A stretch of DNA of 64,000 nt from Algoriphagus algorifonticola (GTDB lineage: Bacteria; Bacteroidota; Bacteroidia; Cytophagales; Cyclobacteriaceae): contig NZ_VLOG01000045.1 of the NCBI RefSeq assembly GCF_007655305.1, forward strand, positions 5,096 through 69,095, in the 5' to 3' direction. Below are positions 26,301 through 34,472 of the stretch, in pieces. The notes under the pieces were generated by a model that had not been told where the DNA came from, ran no database searches, and worked only from the letters and a program-made list of their open reading frames with translations. The stretch's first letter is position 1. The number at the start of each line of letters is the position of its first letter. The position numbers and the translations under genes are program-made.

Positions 26301-26467
26301 CTTCTTTTGCGGCTGCCGTTGGCGTGGTGCCGATGATTGTAAGTGGCTCATCTCTTTGGGGGCCTTTAGGTGCTGTAGTTTGCTTTGGACTGCTGATATC
26401 CATGATACTTACCTTGTATGTGCTGCCTGTGATGTATCATCAATCACTTAAGAAATCAATTGCTTAA
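23393..26467 (+). CDS. RND efflux transporter (AcrB family)
   Basis: 1024 aa, normal for AcrB-like pumps. First TM at ~17-35 (IAITITSLLVLFGIFSLWVM), then the porter domain, TM2-6 with AGLIVVLGMVVDNAIVVIDS carrying the TM4 aspartates near residue 405, a second porter/docking domain, and TM8-12 with LTSFLGIMSLMGIVVRNGI. It uses the proton gradient to export small toxic molecules. The substrate cannot be read from sequence; the linked redox genes point to aromatic or quinone-like compounds. Confidence 0.92.
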   Translation: MTTHKFNVIELAMRYKQIAITITSLLVLFGIFSLWVMPRNEFPEFIIRQGLIIGVFPGATSEQVEDQLATKVESFLYGFKEVNREKTYSISREGMLVVFVEVNNNVKDPDGFWDKIKFGLSELKLQLPPQVLALIANNDFGDTAALLLTIQSESKTYKELEKELKIIETELRKIKAVSKVKHYGIQQEQIAIYLDNAKLAYYGVRPITVLAAMQLEGAVYYGGELNNSELITPIHIPANFKSEEDIKNQIVYADPAGNIIRMKDIATVVRKYKEPDSFIKNNGAKSLLVSLEMQPGNNIVDFGKQVDQSLASIRTKISSDVNLDKIADMPTAVDRSIIHFLKEFFIAIIAVIIVTMLLLPLRVAAVAGVTIPITIFITVGILYLLGVELHTVSLAGLIVVLGMVVDNAIVVIDSHVEKLDHGETPWDAAWKSATELFVPVFSATLAIIATYVPLVFFLSGMTGDFVGSLPVTIGVALFTSMLVAYFLVPYMSYVFIKKGVRKGEAEEAKADKKSLLDWVQQFYNSTLESAFRGPKLTMLVGLLSILLGGAIMALLPRQLFPKVERNQFAVEIYLPEGYTLAQTVAVADSMEVLLMSDSRVVNVASFMGTSSPRFHTTYAPNFPSKNYAQLVVNTITADDAVAILDEYEAKRNIFPNAYVRMKQLDMLSTTAPIEVRISGNNIDSIKAIAENVKSIMQQNDAVIWARTDYLNKRQGVRVDVNDELANRLGLTRGLIASSIASGFSGIPIGTVWEGDYPVDVKVINPIDKRDGFDDIENQNVTSLFLSATVPVRQVTTITTDWSEGQIIRRNGVRTITVRADVKRGVLPYKILAELKPELKKIKTGSDVQLTYGGEEESELENYTPLSKAMLAGVMLIYFILLFQFKRSRLVFLVMLTMPLSFLGAAMGLVLTGYPFGLTSFLGIMSLMGIVVRNGIILIDYAEELRNKNGMLLAEAAVAAGKRRMRPIFLTSFAAAVGVVPMIVSGSSLWGPLGAVVCFGLLISMILTLYVLPVMYHQSLKKSIA

Positions 26468-26478
26468 AATTCTTTAGA

Positions 26479-27849
26479 ATGAAAAAGATAATTATCATAG
26501 CTGCCACTTTATTTCTCATAACAGAAGGATACAGCCAGACAACGCTGAGCCTACAAGAAAGTAAAGACTTGGCGATTAAAAATAATGTACACATTAAAAA
26601 CAGTGCATTGGAAATGGAGATGGCTCAGGAGGTAAAGAAAAATGCTTTTACCAACTACTTTCCTAAAGTAAGTGCAACAGCATTTGCTATGCGTGCGATG
26701 GACCCCATCATTAAATTCAATATGCCGGGAGGAAATTTGCCGGTATATGACGGCAATCCGGCTAACCTCGCAACGGCAACAGAGTTTGCTTATTTTCCAG
26801 GTTTAAACCTCCAGCTTTTAGATAGAGCAACGGTTGGATTACTCAATATAACCCAACCCATTTTTGTTGGTGGAAAAATCAGCAACGGAAATAAACTCGC
26901 CCAATTGGGAGTTGACGTAAAAGAGAAGCAACAACAATTAAGTTTAAATGAAACGCTATTAAAAACAGAACAACAATACTGGCAGATTGTAGTGCTTCAG
27001 GAAAAAGAAAAGACCATCGCACAATATGAAGCGTTGTTAAACGATGTAAGCAAGCAAGTAAAGGATGCCTTCAAATCAGGGTTAATTATTAAAAACGATG
27101 CGTTGAAAGTACAGATAAAGCAAAGTGAACTTAGAACCAATAAAAGCAAACTGCAAAGCGGCAAGCAGTTAGCGATTAGGCAGTTCTGTCAAACCATCGG
27201 TATAGTGTATGACTCAGCGCTGGTATTGCAGGAAGATTTGCAAAACATACAATTGCCAAACACTTATTACACCGATATCGAAGCTGCATTACCAAACCGG
27301 GCAGAATATCAGTTGTTGCAGCAATCGGTAAAAGCAGAGCAGTTACAAACTAAAATGAAAAGGGGCGATTATATGCCTCAGTTAGCTGTAGGTGCTGCTG
27401 GTTATTCCTTCAACAGCTATTACGAAGGAACTAATACTACTACCAATGGTTTGGTTTATGGCACAGTGTCTATACCCATTTCCGATTGGTGGGGAGGCTC
27501 GCACGCCATCAAGGAACATAAAATCAAGGAACAAATTGCCGAGAACACTTTCAATGATACCAAAGGTTTATTAAAGCTTCAGATGGAAAAAGCCTGGACT
27601 GATGTAAACGAATCTTATCGTCAAATTATAATGATGGAAGAAACTGTAAAGCAAACCGATGAGAATCTGAAAGTAATGCAGACCAGTTATAACAGTGGTG
27701 TTGTCACCCTTTCGGACTTACTGGAAGCACAAGCACTGCAAACAGAAACTGCTGATAAATTGATTGAAGCCAAAACTCAATATCAACTGGCAATATCAAC
27801 CTATTTACAAGTTACCGGTACCAGTAGAGAGGTTAAGAACATGCGTTAA
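26479..27849 (+). CDS. TolC-family outer membrane efflux protein
   Basis: 456 aa with a signal peptide (MKKIIIIAATLFLITEGYSQ) and two OEP repeats. Helical coiled stretches SLQESKDLAIKNNVHIKNSA and LLEAQALQTETADKLIEAKT match the channel hairpins. It completes the tripartite pump, 11 nt downstream of the RND gene. Confidence 0.88.
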   Translation: MKKIIIIAATLFLITEGYSQTTLSLQESKDLAIKNNVHIKNSALEMEMAQEVKKNAFTNYFPKVSATAFAMRAMDPIIKFNMPGGNLPVYDGNPANLATATEFAYFPGLNLQLLDRATVGLLNITQPIFVGGKISNGNKLAQLGVDVKEKQQQLSLNETLLKTEQQYWQIVVLQEKEKTIAQYEALLNDVSKQVKDAFKSGLIIKNDALKVQIKQSELRTNKSKLQSGKQLAIRQFCQTIGIVYDSALVLQEDLQNIQLPNTYYTDIEAALPNRAEYQLLQQSVKAEQLQTKMKRGDYMPQLAVGAAGYSFNSYYEGTNTTTNGLVYGTVSIPISDWWGGSHAIKEHKIKEQIAENTFNDTKGLLKLQMEKAWTDVNESYRQIIMMEETVKQTDENLKVMQTSYNSGVVTLSDLLEAQALQTETADKLIEAKTQYQLAISTYLQVTGTSREVKNMR

Positions 27850-27935
27850 AGCAATGCTATTTGTACTCAAAAGTAGAAATGGCTAACCATCTGGATTAAA
27901 TGATAGAATAGAAATTAATGAATGAATTTTAAAAG

Positions 27936-28802
27936 ATGAAAAGGAAAGTATCATTAGTATTATCAAGTGGCGGCTCAAGAGGGCTGGCTCATATTGGTGC
28001 TATTAATGAATTGGAGAAACAAGGGTTTGAAATATCCTCTATTTCGGGATCTTCTATAGGCGCTGTTATTGGCGGACTCCACGCGATGGGTAAATTACCC
28101 GAATACACCGATTGGGTAAAAACAATAAACCGACAGGTAATCTGGGGACTTTTGGATTTTGCTTTGTCAACCTCCGGGTTACTGAAAGGGGATAAAGTAT
28201 TTGACAAAATGAAAACAATTATCCCCGACATGAACATTGAGGAGATGCGTATTCCTTTTGCGGCTGTAGCTACTGATCTGCTGAACGAACGCGAAATGAT
28301 TTTTAAATCGGGTAGTTTTTATGAGGCCATTCGGGCATCGGTAGCAATTCCAACCGTTTTTATACCGGTTATGTATAAGAACTTATTGCTGGTAGACGGG
28401 GGGGTGTTAAATCCGGTTCCCATTGAGTATGTAGAACGTAAACAGGATTACATTCTTGTTGTGGTAAATCTATACGGAGATAAAAAAAATGAATTAAACA
28501 AAAATGTTTTGCCAAATAACAATTCGAACGATAACCAGCTTAATGGCCTCATGAAAAATATGGCCAAACTGGTTTCATCAGGAGATAAAGGAAGTTTAGG
28601 TTATTATTCTATGTTAACCACAACCACTGCTGCTATGATACATAAAATTGCCAGGCAGCATATTGAAAGGTACAAACCGGATATCTTAATCAATATCCCT
28701 AATGATTCGGCCAATACCTTCGACTTTCATAAAGCAGATGAACTGATAAAAATAGGGGAAATGGTTGCCAGTGAACAAATAACAAAGTATAGAATATTAT
28801 AA
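27936..28802 (+). CDS. Patatin-like phospholipase
   Basis: 288 aa. Oxyanion motif SGGSRGLAH at 11-19, nucleophile elbow GSSIG with S40, and catalytic Asp in VDGGVLNPVP near residue 154. No signal peptide, so a cytoplasmic or membrane-associated serine hydrolase (RssA-like in length). 86 nt after the efflux operon; it may be a separate unit. Confidence 0.85.
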   Translation: MKRKVSLVLSSGGSRGLAHIGAINELEKQGFEISSISGSSIGAVIGGLHAMGKLPEYTDWVKTINRQVIWGLLDFALSTSGLLKGDKVFDKMKTIIPDMNIEEMRIPFAAVATDLLNEREMIFKSGSFYEAIRASVAIPTVFIPVMYKNLLLVDGGVLNPVPIEYVERKQDYILVVVNLYGDKKNELNKNVLPNNNSNDNQLNGLMKNMAKLVSSGDKGSLGYYSMLTTTTAAMIHKIARQHIERYKPDILINIPNDSANTFDFHKADELIKIGEMVASEQITKYRIL

Positions 28803-28812
28803 TTATTAAGAG

Positions 28813-29043
28813 ATGGGAAGCTATTCTAAACTCCGTAAAATTATTCATGTTTTTCATCTCTATGGGATCAATTTATTGGGAAAAAGAAAATATGACAACT
28901 TCTATCAAGAGCTAAAAATGGATAAGGTTTTTGTATTAGGGCTAATCTTCGAGTTGGAACTTGTTACCAAAAATCAACTTAATGATGAAGATGCGTATTC
29001 AGCCCAGGTTCCAGCTTATATTATAGAAAAATTGATTAAATAA
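28813..29043 (+). CDS. Hypothetical 76-aa protein
   Basis: Starts 10 nt after the patatin gene. MGSYSKLRKIIHVFHLYGIN and an acidic middle; no membrane segment and no family recognised. Its spacing suggests cotranscription with the patatin. Confidence 0.5.
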   Translation: MGSYSKLRKIIHVFHLYGINLLGKRKYDNFYQELKMDKVFVLGLIFELELVTKNQLNDEDAYSAQVPAYIIEKLIK

Positions 29044-29058
29044 TTAAAACACATTGAC

Positions 29059-29118
29059 ATGAGTGCACAAAAGAAATACAAAATGTATGAAAATCCGATA
29101 ATGGAATTTCTATCGATC
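29059..29118 (+). pseudogene. 5' end of a gene cut by the IS
   Basis: An ATG at 29059 opens MSAQKKYKMYENPIMEFLS, which runs into the left end of the IS256-family element. The ENPIMEFLS start resembles the N-terminus of integral-membrane fatty-acid hydroxylase/sterol desaturase proteins, but it is too short to be sure. No continuation is seen right of the IS. Confidence 0.35.
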
Positions 29119-29170
29119 GAGTGTGTAATCTTAACTCTGTCTAAAGCTTTGAATTTTAAGATAGAGCAGT

Positions 29171-30385
29171 ATGAAAGAACAAGAATCAGCATTCAAGAAA
29201 AAAGTATTAAAACAGTTTTTATCAGGTGACAACCTGTTCCGAAAGGACGGAGCCTTAGCGCCGATACTCAAAGAGTTTTTGGAAGAGGCGCTCCACGCAG
29301 AGATGGAAGAGCATCTTCGGGATGAAGAAAATGGTTGGTCATCGGGCAACAAGCGAAACGGCACGGGCAACAAGATTGTCAAGAGTAACCTGGGAGAAGT
29401 AACGATCGAGACCCCACAGGACCGAAAAAGTGGCTTTGAGCCTAAAATAGTGAAAAAAAGGCAGCGCATATTAGCCGACAGTCTGGAAGACCAGATCCGC
29501 CCTGTATGGCATGGGAGGCAGTATGTGGGATATATCAGCCCATATCCGGGAGATGTATATACAGAGGTCTCCACCGAAGTGATCAGCGGGATTACAGACC
29601 GGGTGGTCCCAAAGGTGAAAGAATGGCAGAGCCGTCCTTTAGAGGATGTATATTGTATCGTATGGCTTGATGCGATGCACTTCAAGGTGCGGGAAGATGG
29701 TAAGGTGAGGCATAAGGCCCTGTACAATGTTTTGGGTATCAACAAATAAGGGAAGAAAGAGCTGTTGGGCATGTTTCTTTCTGAAAGTGAGGGGGCCAAC
29801 TTCTGGCTCCAGGTCCTAAGTGACCTGCAGCACCGTGGGGTAAAGGATATCCTGATCGCCTGTACAGATAACCTGACGGGATTCCCTGAAGCAATCCATT
29901 CTATTTTCCCTAAGGCTGAGGTACAGCTCTGTATCGTCCACCAGATCCGCAACAGCCTGAAGTATGTAGCTAGTAAGGAGCAGAAGGAGCTTGCCGCTGA
30001 CCTGAAACTTATCTATGGGGCAGATACCAAAGACGGGGCAGAGTCTGCCCTGTTGGACCTGGAAGAAAAGTGGGGGAAGAAATACCCTGTGGTGGTCCGT
30101 TCATGGAACAGCAACTGGGAACGTCTTAGTGCCTATTTTGCCTATACCAAACCCAACAGAAAGATCATTTATACCACCAACGCGGTTGAAGGCTATCACC
30201 GGCAGGTTAGGAAAGTCACCAAAATAAAAGGGGCTTTCACAAGTGATATGGCACTGCTGAAACTGGTGTATCTTGCTGCAAAGAGGATCGAACGGAAATG
30301 GACGGCCCCTATCCATAACTGGGGGTTGACAGTCCAACAGTTTGCCATTAGATTTGAGGGGAGGTTAGTTTTGGACGCGGAATAA
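29171..30385 (+). pseudogene. IS256-family transposase with in-frame TAA
   Basis: Two frame-matched pieces (29171-29749 and 29750-30385) make a ~404-aa Mutator/IS256 transposase: HAEMEEHLRDEENG, SPYPGDVYTEVSTEVISGIT, VWLDAMHFKVREDGK and CTDNLTGFPEAI, then WNSNWERLSAYFAY and TTNAVEGYHRQVRKVTK. The catalytic Asp/Asp/Glu positions are present. The only defect is TAA at 29747-29749 in GINK-stop-GKKELLG, where a Glu codon is expected, a one-base change. Not autonomous as it stands. Confidence 0.9.
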
Positions 30386-30400
30386 AATAATTATTTAGTT

Positions 30401-30430
30401 CCCTTCTCTTGGGTTACCCCAAGAGAAGGG
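30401..30430. terminator. Strong hairpin at the IS right end
   Basis: Perfect 13-bp arms CCCTTCTCTTGGG and CCCAAGAGAAGGG with a TTAC loop, 16 nt after the transposase stop. No T-run; it may block readthrough or be a subterminal IS structure. Confidence 0.6.
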
Positions 30431-30594
30431 AAGGACAGAGTTCGGCTAACACTCCCCTCCCACATTGTATAAACGTAATTAGGGCTGAAGTGCTTGATTA
30501 GCCTTTTTCTACAAATTAATTTTTTACATGTGCGTGTCTTTGTTCAAAAAACCGTATTAAAATCAAGCAAAACGTAAAGTCTTTCATAAGAAAC

Positions 30595-30618
30595 AAAGCC
30601 ATCCTTTCAGGTGGCTTT
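30595..30618. terminator. Terminator-like hairpin after the par genes
   Basis: Arms AAAGCCA (30595-30601) and TGGCTTT (30612-30618), located 28 nt downstream of the leftward ParB-like gene. Confidence 0.5.
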
Positions 30619-30645
30619 AATTGTGCAAAAAGGAGTAACCTTTTC

Positions 30646-30915
30646 CTAAATCCCATAATGCTTAGCAACCGCCGTCAGAATCATATCTCTCATTGAAGCC
30701 TTGGTTTCCCTACCTATCTCATATTTTAACTTATCGAACATATCAGTTGGAATCCGGAGTGAGTAGATTTTCACATCTTCTGTGTCAAACTCTTTGCTTG
30801 ATGATTTTTCTTTTTGTTGTATCTCAGATTCAGGGTTGATCAGCATTCCGAGACCTCTTTGTTTTGCGCCAAGGTTTTTGTTTCCCTTGCTAGGATCGTT
30901 CAGTTTCTTCGCCAT
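30646..30915 (-). CDS. Small ParB-like/RHH partition partner
   Basis: 89 aa. A charged N-terminal half, then VKIYSLRIPTDMFDKLKYEI and GRETKASMRDMILTAVAKHY, a ribbon-helix-helix pattern at ~48-85. It starts 7 nt after ParA on the same strand. Small RHH proteins often serve as centromere-binding partner of ParA on plasmids and ICEs, so I infer that role. Confidence 0.7.
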   Translation of the reverse strand: MAKKLNDPSKGNKNLGAKQRGLGMLINPESEIQQKEKSSSKEFDTEDVKIYSLRIPTDMFDKLKYEIGRETKASMRDMILTAVAKHYGI

Positions 30916-30922
30916 ATTTTTA

Positions 30923-31669
30923 TCAGTTTAACTTGCTTAAAATTTCATCGACCAGCAGTTCATAATCCTTAGCTCCGTTCGAGTCTGGTGCATAGTCAAA
31001 TATGCTTTGTCCCTGCAGCTGTGCTTCGGCCAATGCTACGTTGATTCGGATTTTGGTGTCGAACACTTTATCCTGGAGATCCTCGGTGAGTTTCTCCACA
31101 ATGGTTTTGGTCAGGATTCGGTTTGGGTTGATTTGGGTAATAAACACTCCACCGATTTCCAATTTATCGTTTAGGTTGTCCCGGACTTCTTTCACTATGC
31201 CCAAAAGCCGGTCCACTCCTTTGTAAGCAAAGTACTCTCCTTGTAATGGTAGCAAAATGGTGTCACTCGCTACCATGGCATTGACGGTCAATAACCCAAC
31301 CGAAGGAGGGCAGTCAATGATGATGTAGTCGTATTCTGAGCGGATAGGCTTTAGGAGTTTATGGAGGATTTGCTCTCTTCCAATTTTGGATACAATCTCC
31401 ATTTCAGCTCCCAACAGATCGATGGAGGAGGGAACCAAGTCCAGGTTTTCGGAGACATTAAGGATCGGTAACTTTTTATTCTCCCGAATGGAATCATAAA
31501 CAGATAATTCAGGATCACCTTTTCCCAGTCCCTCAGTCAGGTTTGCTTGGGAATCGATATCCAATAACAATACTTTGAGACCTTTTTTGGCAAGCCCAGC
31601 ACCGATGTTGATAGAGGAGGTGGTTTTGCCCGTTCCTCCCTTGTGATTCATAATGGAGATAGTCTTCAT
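30923..31669 (-). CDS. parA: ParA-family partition ATPase
   Basis: 248 aa deviant-Walker ATPase: KGGTGKTT at 10-17 with the signature Lys, switch I-like DIDSQANLTEGLG at 38-50, and Walker B YIIIDCPPSVGLL near 115-127. Length matches plasmid type Ib/Soj-like ParA without an N-terminal HTH. It moves and stabilises the excised element at cell division with the RHH protein. Confidence 0.88.
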   Translation of the reverse strand: MKTISIMNHKGGTGKTTSSINIGAGLAKKGLKVLLLDIDSQANLTEGLGKGDPELSVYDSIRENKKLPILNVSENLDLVPSSIDLLGAEMEIVSKIGREQILHKLLKPIRSEYDYIIIDCPPSVGLLTVNAMVASDTILLPLQGEYFAYKGVDRLLGIVKEVRDNLNDKLEIGGVFITQINPNRILTKTIVEKLTEDLQDKVFDTKIRINVALAEAQLQGQSIFDYAPDSNGAKDYELLVDEILSKLN

Positions 31670-31717
31670 AGCTCAGTTGGTTTAACTAAAGATATGAAAA
31701 TGTGTTTCCATAAAAAA

Positions 31718-31736
31718 GTATTTATATAAAAATGTA
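31718..31736. repeat. 19-bp AT-rich repeat, copy B
   Basis: Identical to 8628-8646. Lies in the 68-bp gap upstream of parA and next to the stop of the leftward XRE gene, so it could be a binding site in the parA promoter region. Confidence 0.55.
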
Positions 31737-31737
31737 T

Positions 31738-32145
31738 TTACTTTTGATTGATTCTGGACTCCAAGTTCTCGATGATCAGGTTCTTTGATCTTACCAATTC
31801 GCAGTATGAGTTATTTTCAGCAGAGAGTCGTTTTACCTCATTTTGAAGTCTCTCAATTTCGGATTGGAGCCGCTCAAAGAAGTGCTGCTCGCTGCCCAGT
31901 TTGTCTGAATCCATTTCACGATCCTCGATGGTAGCAGTAAACATTTTACCTTCTCCTGTCTCTAGCCATCTCAAATTTATGTTGTGTTCCCTTTTGAGAA
32001 GGATCTTTATTCTCCCCGACACGCTGTTCTTGCCTCGTTCTATGTCAGAGTATCCTGCCTGAGTCAATCCCAACGAAGGCCCGAAATCTTCTTGGGTTTC
32101 CTTTAAGAATTTCCTGATGATTTTTAGGCGTTGATTTTCAGTCAT
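31738..32145 (-). CDS. XRE-family regulator with coiled-coil tail
   Basis: 135 aa. HTH at ~5-60: IIRKFLKETQEDFGPSLGLT, QAGYSDIERGKNSVSGRIKI, then NLRWLETGEGKMF, the usual Bacteroidetes XRE style. Residues ~85-130 form a leucine-rich coiled coil (FERLQSEIERLQNEVKRLSA). Upstream of parA on the same strand, so it may control the par genes or element excision. Confidence 0.8.
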   Translation of the reverse strand: MTENQRLKIIRKFLKETQEDFGPSLGLTQAGYSDIERGKNSVSGRIKILLKREHNINLRWLETGEGKMFTATIEDREMDSDKLGSEQHFFERLQSEIERLQNEVKRLSAENNSYCELVRSKNLIIENLESRINQK

Positions 32146-32833
32146 TTCTGAATGATTCTGATTTTAAAACGATTAATTTTTTCAATAATATAGCAAAACC
32201 ATATATTTTTATATTTGGACATATTCAAAAGGAATTATCCATTGGTCTTTTCGGATTGCTCAATTGGGATAATCTACAAGACTTCTTCATTCTTTGATTT
32301 CTTAAACACAGGGCCAACCACAAGCAAAAACTATCTTGAAATTGGATAGAATCCTTTTTCCCTTTTGCCGATTTCATGCAGATCACTTATTACAAATATA
32401 TACTTACAAATGTATTTTGAAATGTGATTATTGGTTTTCTATATATCTACATATCTGTATAGCTATATATAGGACAATACCGATATAGGGATTATATTGA
32501 TATCCTTGTTCTATTGATGTGAGGATTACTTCTGGTTTAATTAATGAGCCACATTTTATCTAAAGCCAAAAATTTTGGCACCTTTTTCCGGTAGTGGGGA
32601 ATCGATGGCCTTGAGGGATGTCGAAGAATTGATCTTGCTTTTTCAGCATGTGAAAATGAAAAAATGTGTTGAAGAACCTTTTGCGTGTTCCTTGCAAGTT
32701 GTGTATTTGTGACACAAATTCTGCCGAATTTTTTTCACAAACACGCACTTGCCATTCCGATGATTCTCCTCAGAATCATCCAAAATGGAGGGATTTAACC
32801 TCGCAACTCGGTAAAATTTAAAATGACTGAACC
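32146..32833. other. AT-rich divergent intergenic region, candidate centromere/origin
   Basis: 688 bp between the leftward par block and the rightward transfer genes. 32160-32480 is very AT-rich, with variants of TATATCTACATATCTGTATAGC and TATATATAGG at 32434-32475 resembling the inverted repeat at 34355. A weak 62-codon leftward frame (32560-32748) shows no protein character. Suitable for divergent promoters and a ParB centromere, but no defined site can be shown. Confidence 0.4.
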
Positions 32834-33403
32834 ATGAGAAAATTCATTGAACAGGATCGAGAAAAAATCATTAACATCTTAGTAAATTCTTTTGAAGGCA
32901 ATAAATCCGTGGATTTTGTAGTCGGGAAATCGGCCGCTTCCAGGAGAATTCTGATGGAATACAGTTTGGCAAACTGTCTGGAAAACGGAGAGGTGTATAT
33001 ATCCGAAAGCGGAAAATCTTGTGTCTTGATCAAGTATTCTGACCGAAAGCGAAAGCCTTTCAATCTTTGGGTTTGGGATCTGAAACTTGCGCTTCAGGGA
33101 ATCGGAATTTCAAGAATTTCAAAGGTCCTCAAACGGGAATCCAGCATAGAAGCAGTCCAGCCCAAAGAGCCATTTCTCTATGTTTGGTTTATCGGTGTAG
33201 AGCCGGAAAACCAAGGTAAAGGAGAGGGTTCCAAGCTGCTCAAGTCAGTTCTTGACATGGCTGAAGACAAGAAGCTCCCTGTTTGCTTGGAGACTTCCAC
33301 GGAACGTAATTTTAAATGGTATGAGAATTTCGGGTTCTCAGTGTATGCATCATCCGCTCAATTTGGCTTCCCATTTTACTTCTACAGAAAGGATTTGCTA
33401 TGA
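32834..33403 (+). CDS. GNAT-family acetyltransferase
   Basis: 189 aa. The acetyl-CoA motif is VWFIGVEPENQGKGEGSKLL (V-x-P-x-x-Q-G-K-G-x-G) at ~115-135, followed by LETSTERNFKWYENFGFSVY, a complete GNAT core. Target unknown. ATGA overlap with the next gene suggests a regulatory pair at the head of the transfer region. Confidence 0.85.
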   Translation: MRKFIEQDREKIINILVNSFEGNKSVDFVVGKSAASRRILMEYSLANCLENGEVYISESGKSCVLIKYSDRKRKPFNLWVWDLKLALQGIGISRISKVLKRESSIEAVQPKEPFLYVWFIGVEPENQGKGEGSKLLKSVLDMAEDKKLPVCLETSTERNFKWYENFGFSVYASSAQFGFPFYFYRKDLL

Positions 33404-34320
33404 CAGTGTTTGGAACTGACATGCACTTGGCGACATTCATATTTGTCGTTTGTGAGGTGCTGTTTTTTGTTTCTCAGTTGGTTTTGTATCTGCAAAATCC
33501 CGCTGAAAAGAATCGTCAATACTACTTGATTCTCCTGGGTCTCTTGATCATTTACAATATCGCCGGAGGCTTGTTTCCTGATCCTGAGCTTCCGATTGAT
33601 ATCAATTTGCAGATCAATCTGGCTTATGGGACTGGGTTTGTGATGGGAGCCTATTTCCCCTATTATTTTTATCGGGTTTTCGAGCTGGATGATTTGAGGT
33701 GGAATGCCAGGGTTGGAGTCTGGATATTCTTGATAGCGCCATTTCTGCTTTTCTTCTGTATCGGCCTTCCATTATTGGATGACCTTCCGGCCACCATTTG
33801 GTATGGATTGGCGATCCCCTTGGTTTATGCGATCTATCTGATCGTGATCATTTTTCTCAGTATAAGAAAGAAATTTGAAGGTTCTCAAAATTCACTCGAA
33901 GCAATTTTGACTTACTCTGCAGCGGTGCCCTGGGTATTGCTTCCGGTTTTTAGCTATGTCGATGCTACCCAATTCGTGGAAGTGATTTGCACAAATGTTG
34001 GCTTCATCATTATTACCTTTTTGTTTATCCGAAAGATGATCTTCGAAAACAGAAAGGTCTTCGCAAAACTCAATGATTCCGACCTGAGACTACCGGTTGA
34101 TCCCAGTGAATTTTTTGGGCAAAGATGCGCTGAATTTGGTTTGACCAAGAGAGAGTGCGAAGTGGCTGAGAAGGTTGCCCAAGGCCTTACCAGCAAAGAA
34201 ATAGCCCAGGTACTTTTTATTTCAGAAAGAACAGTCAACAAACACCTTCAGGCGATTTTTAAAAAAGCTGACAGCAAAAACCGAGTTGAGCTGATCAACG
34301 CCCTGAATTCCTACTCATAA
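33400..34320 (+). CDS. Membrane-anchored LuxR-type regulator
   Basis: 306 aa. About seven hydrophobic segments fill residues ~8-215, and a GerE/LuxR HTH ends the protein: FGLTKRECEVAEKVAQGLTS, KEIAQVLFISERTVNKHLQA. This 7TM plus HTH layout is seen in Bacteroidetes membrane regulators. Its ATG overlaps the GNAT stop (ATGA). Could sense an envelope or neighbour signal and control the transfer genes; that is inference from location. Confidence 0.8.
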   Translation: MTVFGTDMHLATFIFVVCEVLFFVSQLVLYLQNPAEKNRQYYLILLGLLIIYNIAGGLFPDPELPIDINLQINLAYGTGFVMGAYFPYYFYRVFELDDLRWNARVGVWIFLIAPFLLFFCIGLPLLDDLPATIWYGLAIPLVYAIYLIVIIFLSIRKKFEGSQNSLEAILTYSAAVPWVLLPVFSYVDATQFVEVICTNVGFIIITFLFIRKMIFENRKVFAKLNDSDLRLPVDPSEFFGQRCAEFGLTKRECEVAEKVAQGLTSKEIAQVLFISERTVNKHLQAIFKKADSKNRVELINALNSYS

Positions 34321-34354
34321 TCCTGATTTTCTAGGCTTTACCCGTTGACTAAGT

Positions 34355-34390
34355 ATATCTGCGTATAGGGATTTCTATATACGCAGATAT
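34355..34390. promoter_or_regulatory. Perfect 13-bp inverted repeat, oriT candidate
   Basis: Arms ATATCTGCGTATA (34355-34367) and TATACGCAGATAT (34378-34390), 10-bp spacer, 83 bp before the start of the mobilization accessory gene. Origins of transfer commonly carry such a repeat beside the nick site and lie directly upstream of mob genes. An ATCCTG at about 34320-34325 resembles part of the MOB-P nick consensus but is not convincing alone. An operator for the accessory protein is the alternative. Confidence 0.5.
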
Positions 34391-34472
34391 GCCTATTTAT
34401 CGCATTTACGCAGTTTTAGGTATTTTTTTTTGCCTGAGGAATCCAATCCTTTACCCCCATCAACATGTAGCC

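Larger units (their letters stand above)
29119..30454. mobile_element. IS256-family insertion sequence
   Basis: About 1.34 kb, normal for IS256. The ends pair imperfectly as inverted repeats: left GAGTGTGTAATC...AACTCTGTC and right (reverse complement) GAGTGTTAGCC...AACTCTGTC. No clear target duplication was found, so the exact ends are approximate, and one flank may have been deleted. Confidence 0.75.

Noticed and set aside
29747-29749. Programmed readthrough in the IS256 transposase
   Set aside because: IS256 elements normally have one uninterrupted gene; the codon context fits a Glu-to-stop change.
29111-30470. Target-site duplication of the IS
   Set aside because: Bases flanking the inverted ends do not match over 8-9 bp in any register I tried.
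32560-32748. 62-aa leftward frame in the par/transfer intergenic region
   Set aside because: Composition is unlike a protein, there is no ribosome site or family, and the region is better read as regulatory DNA.
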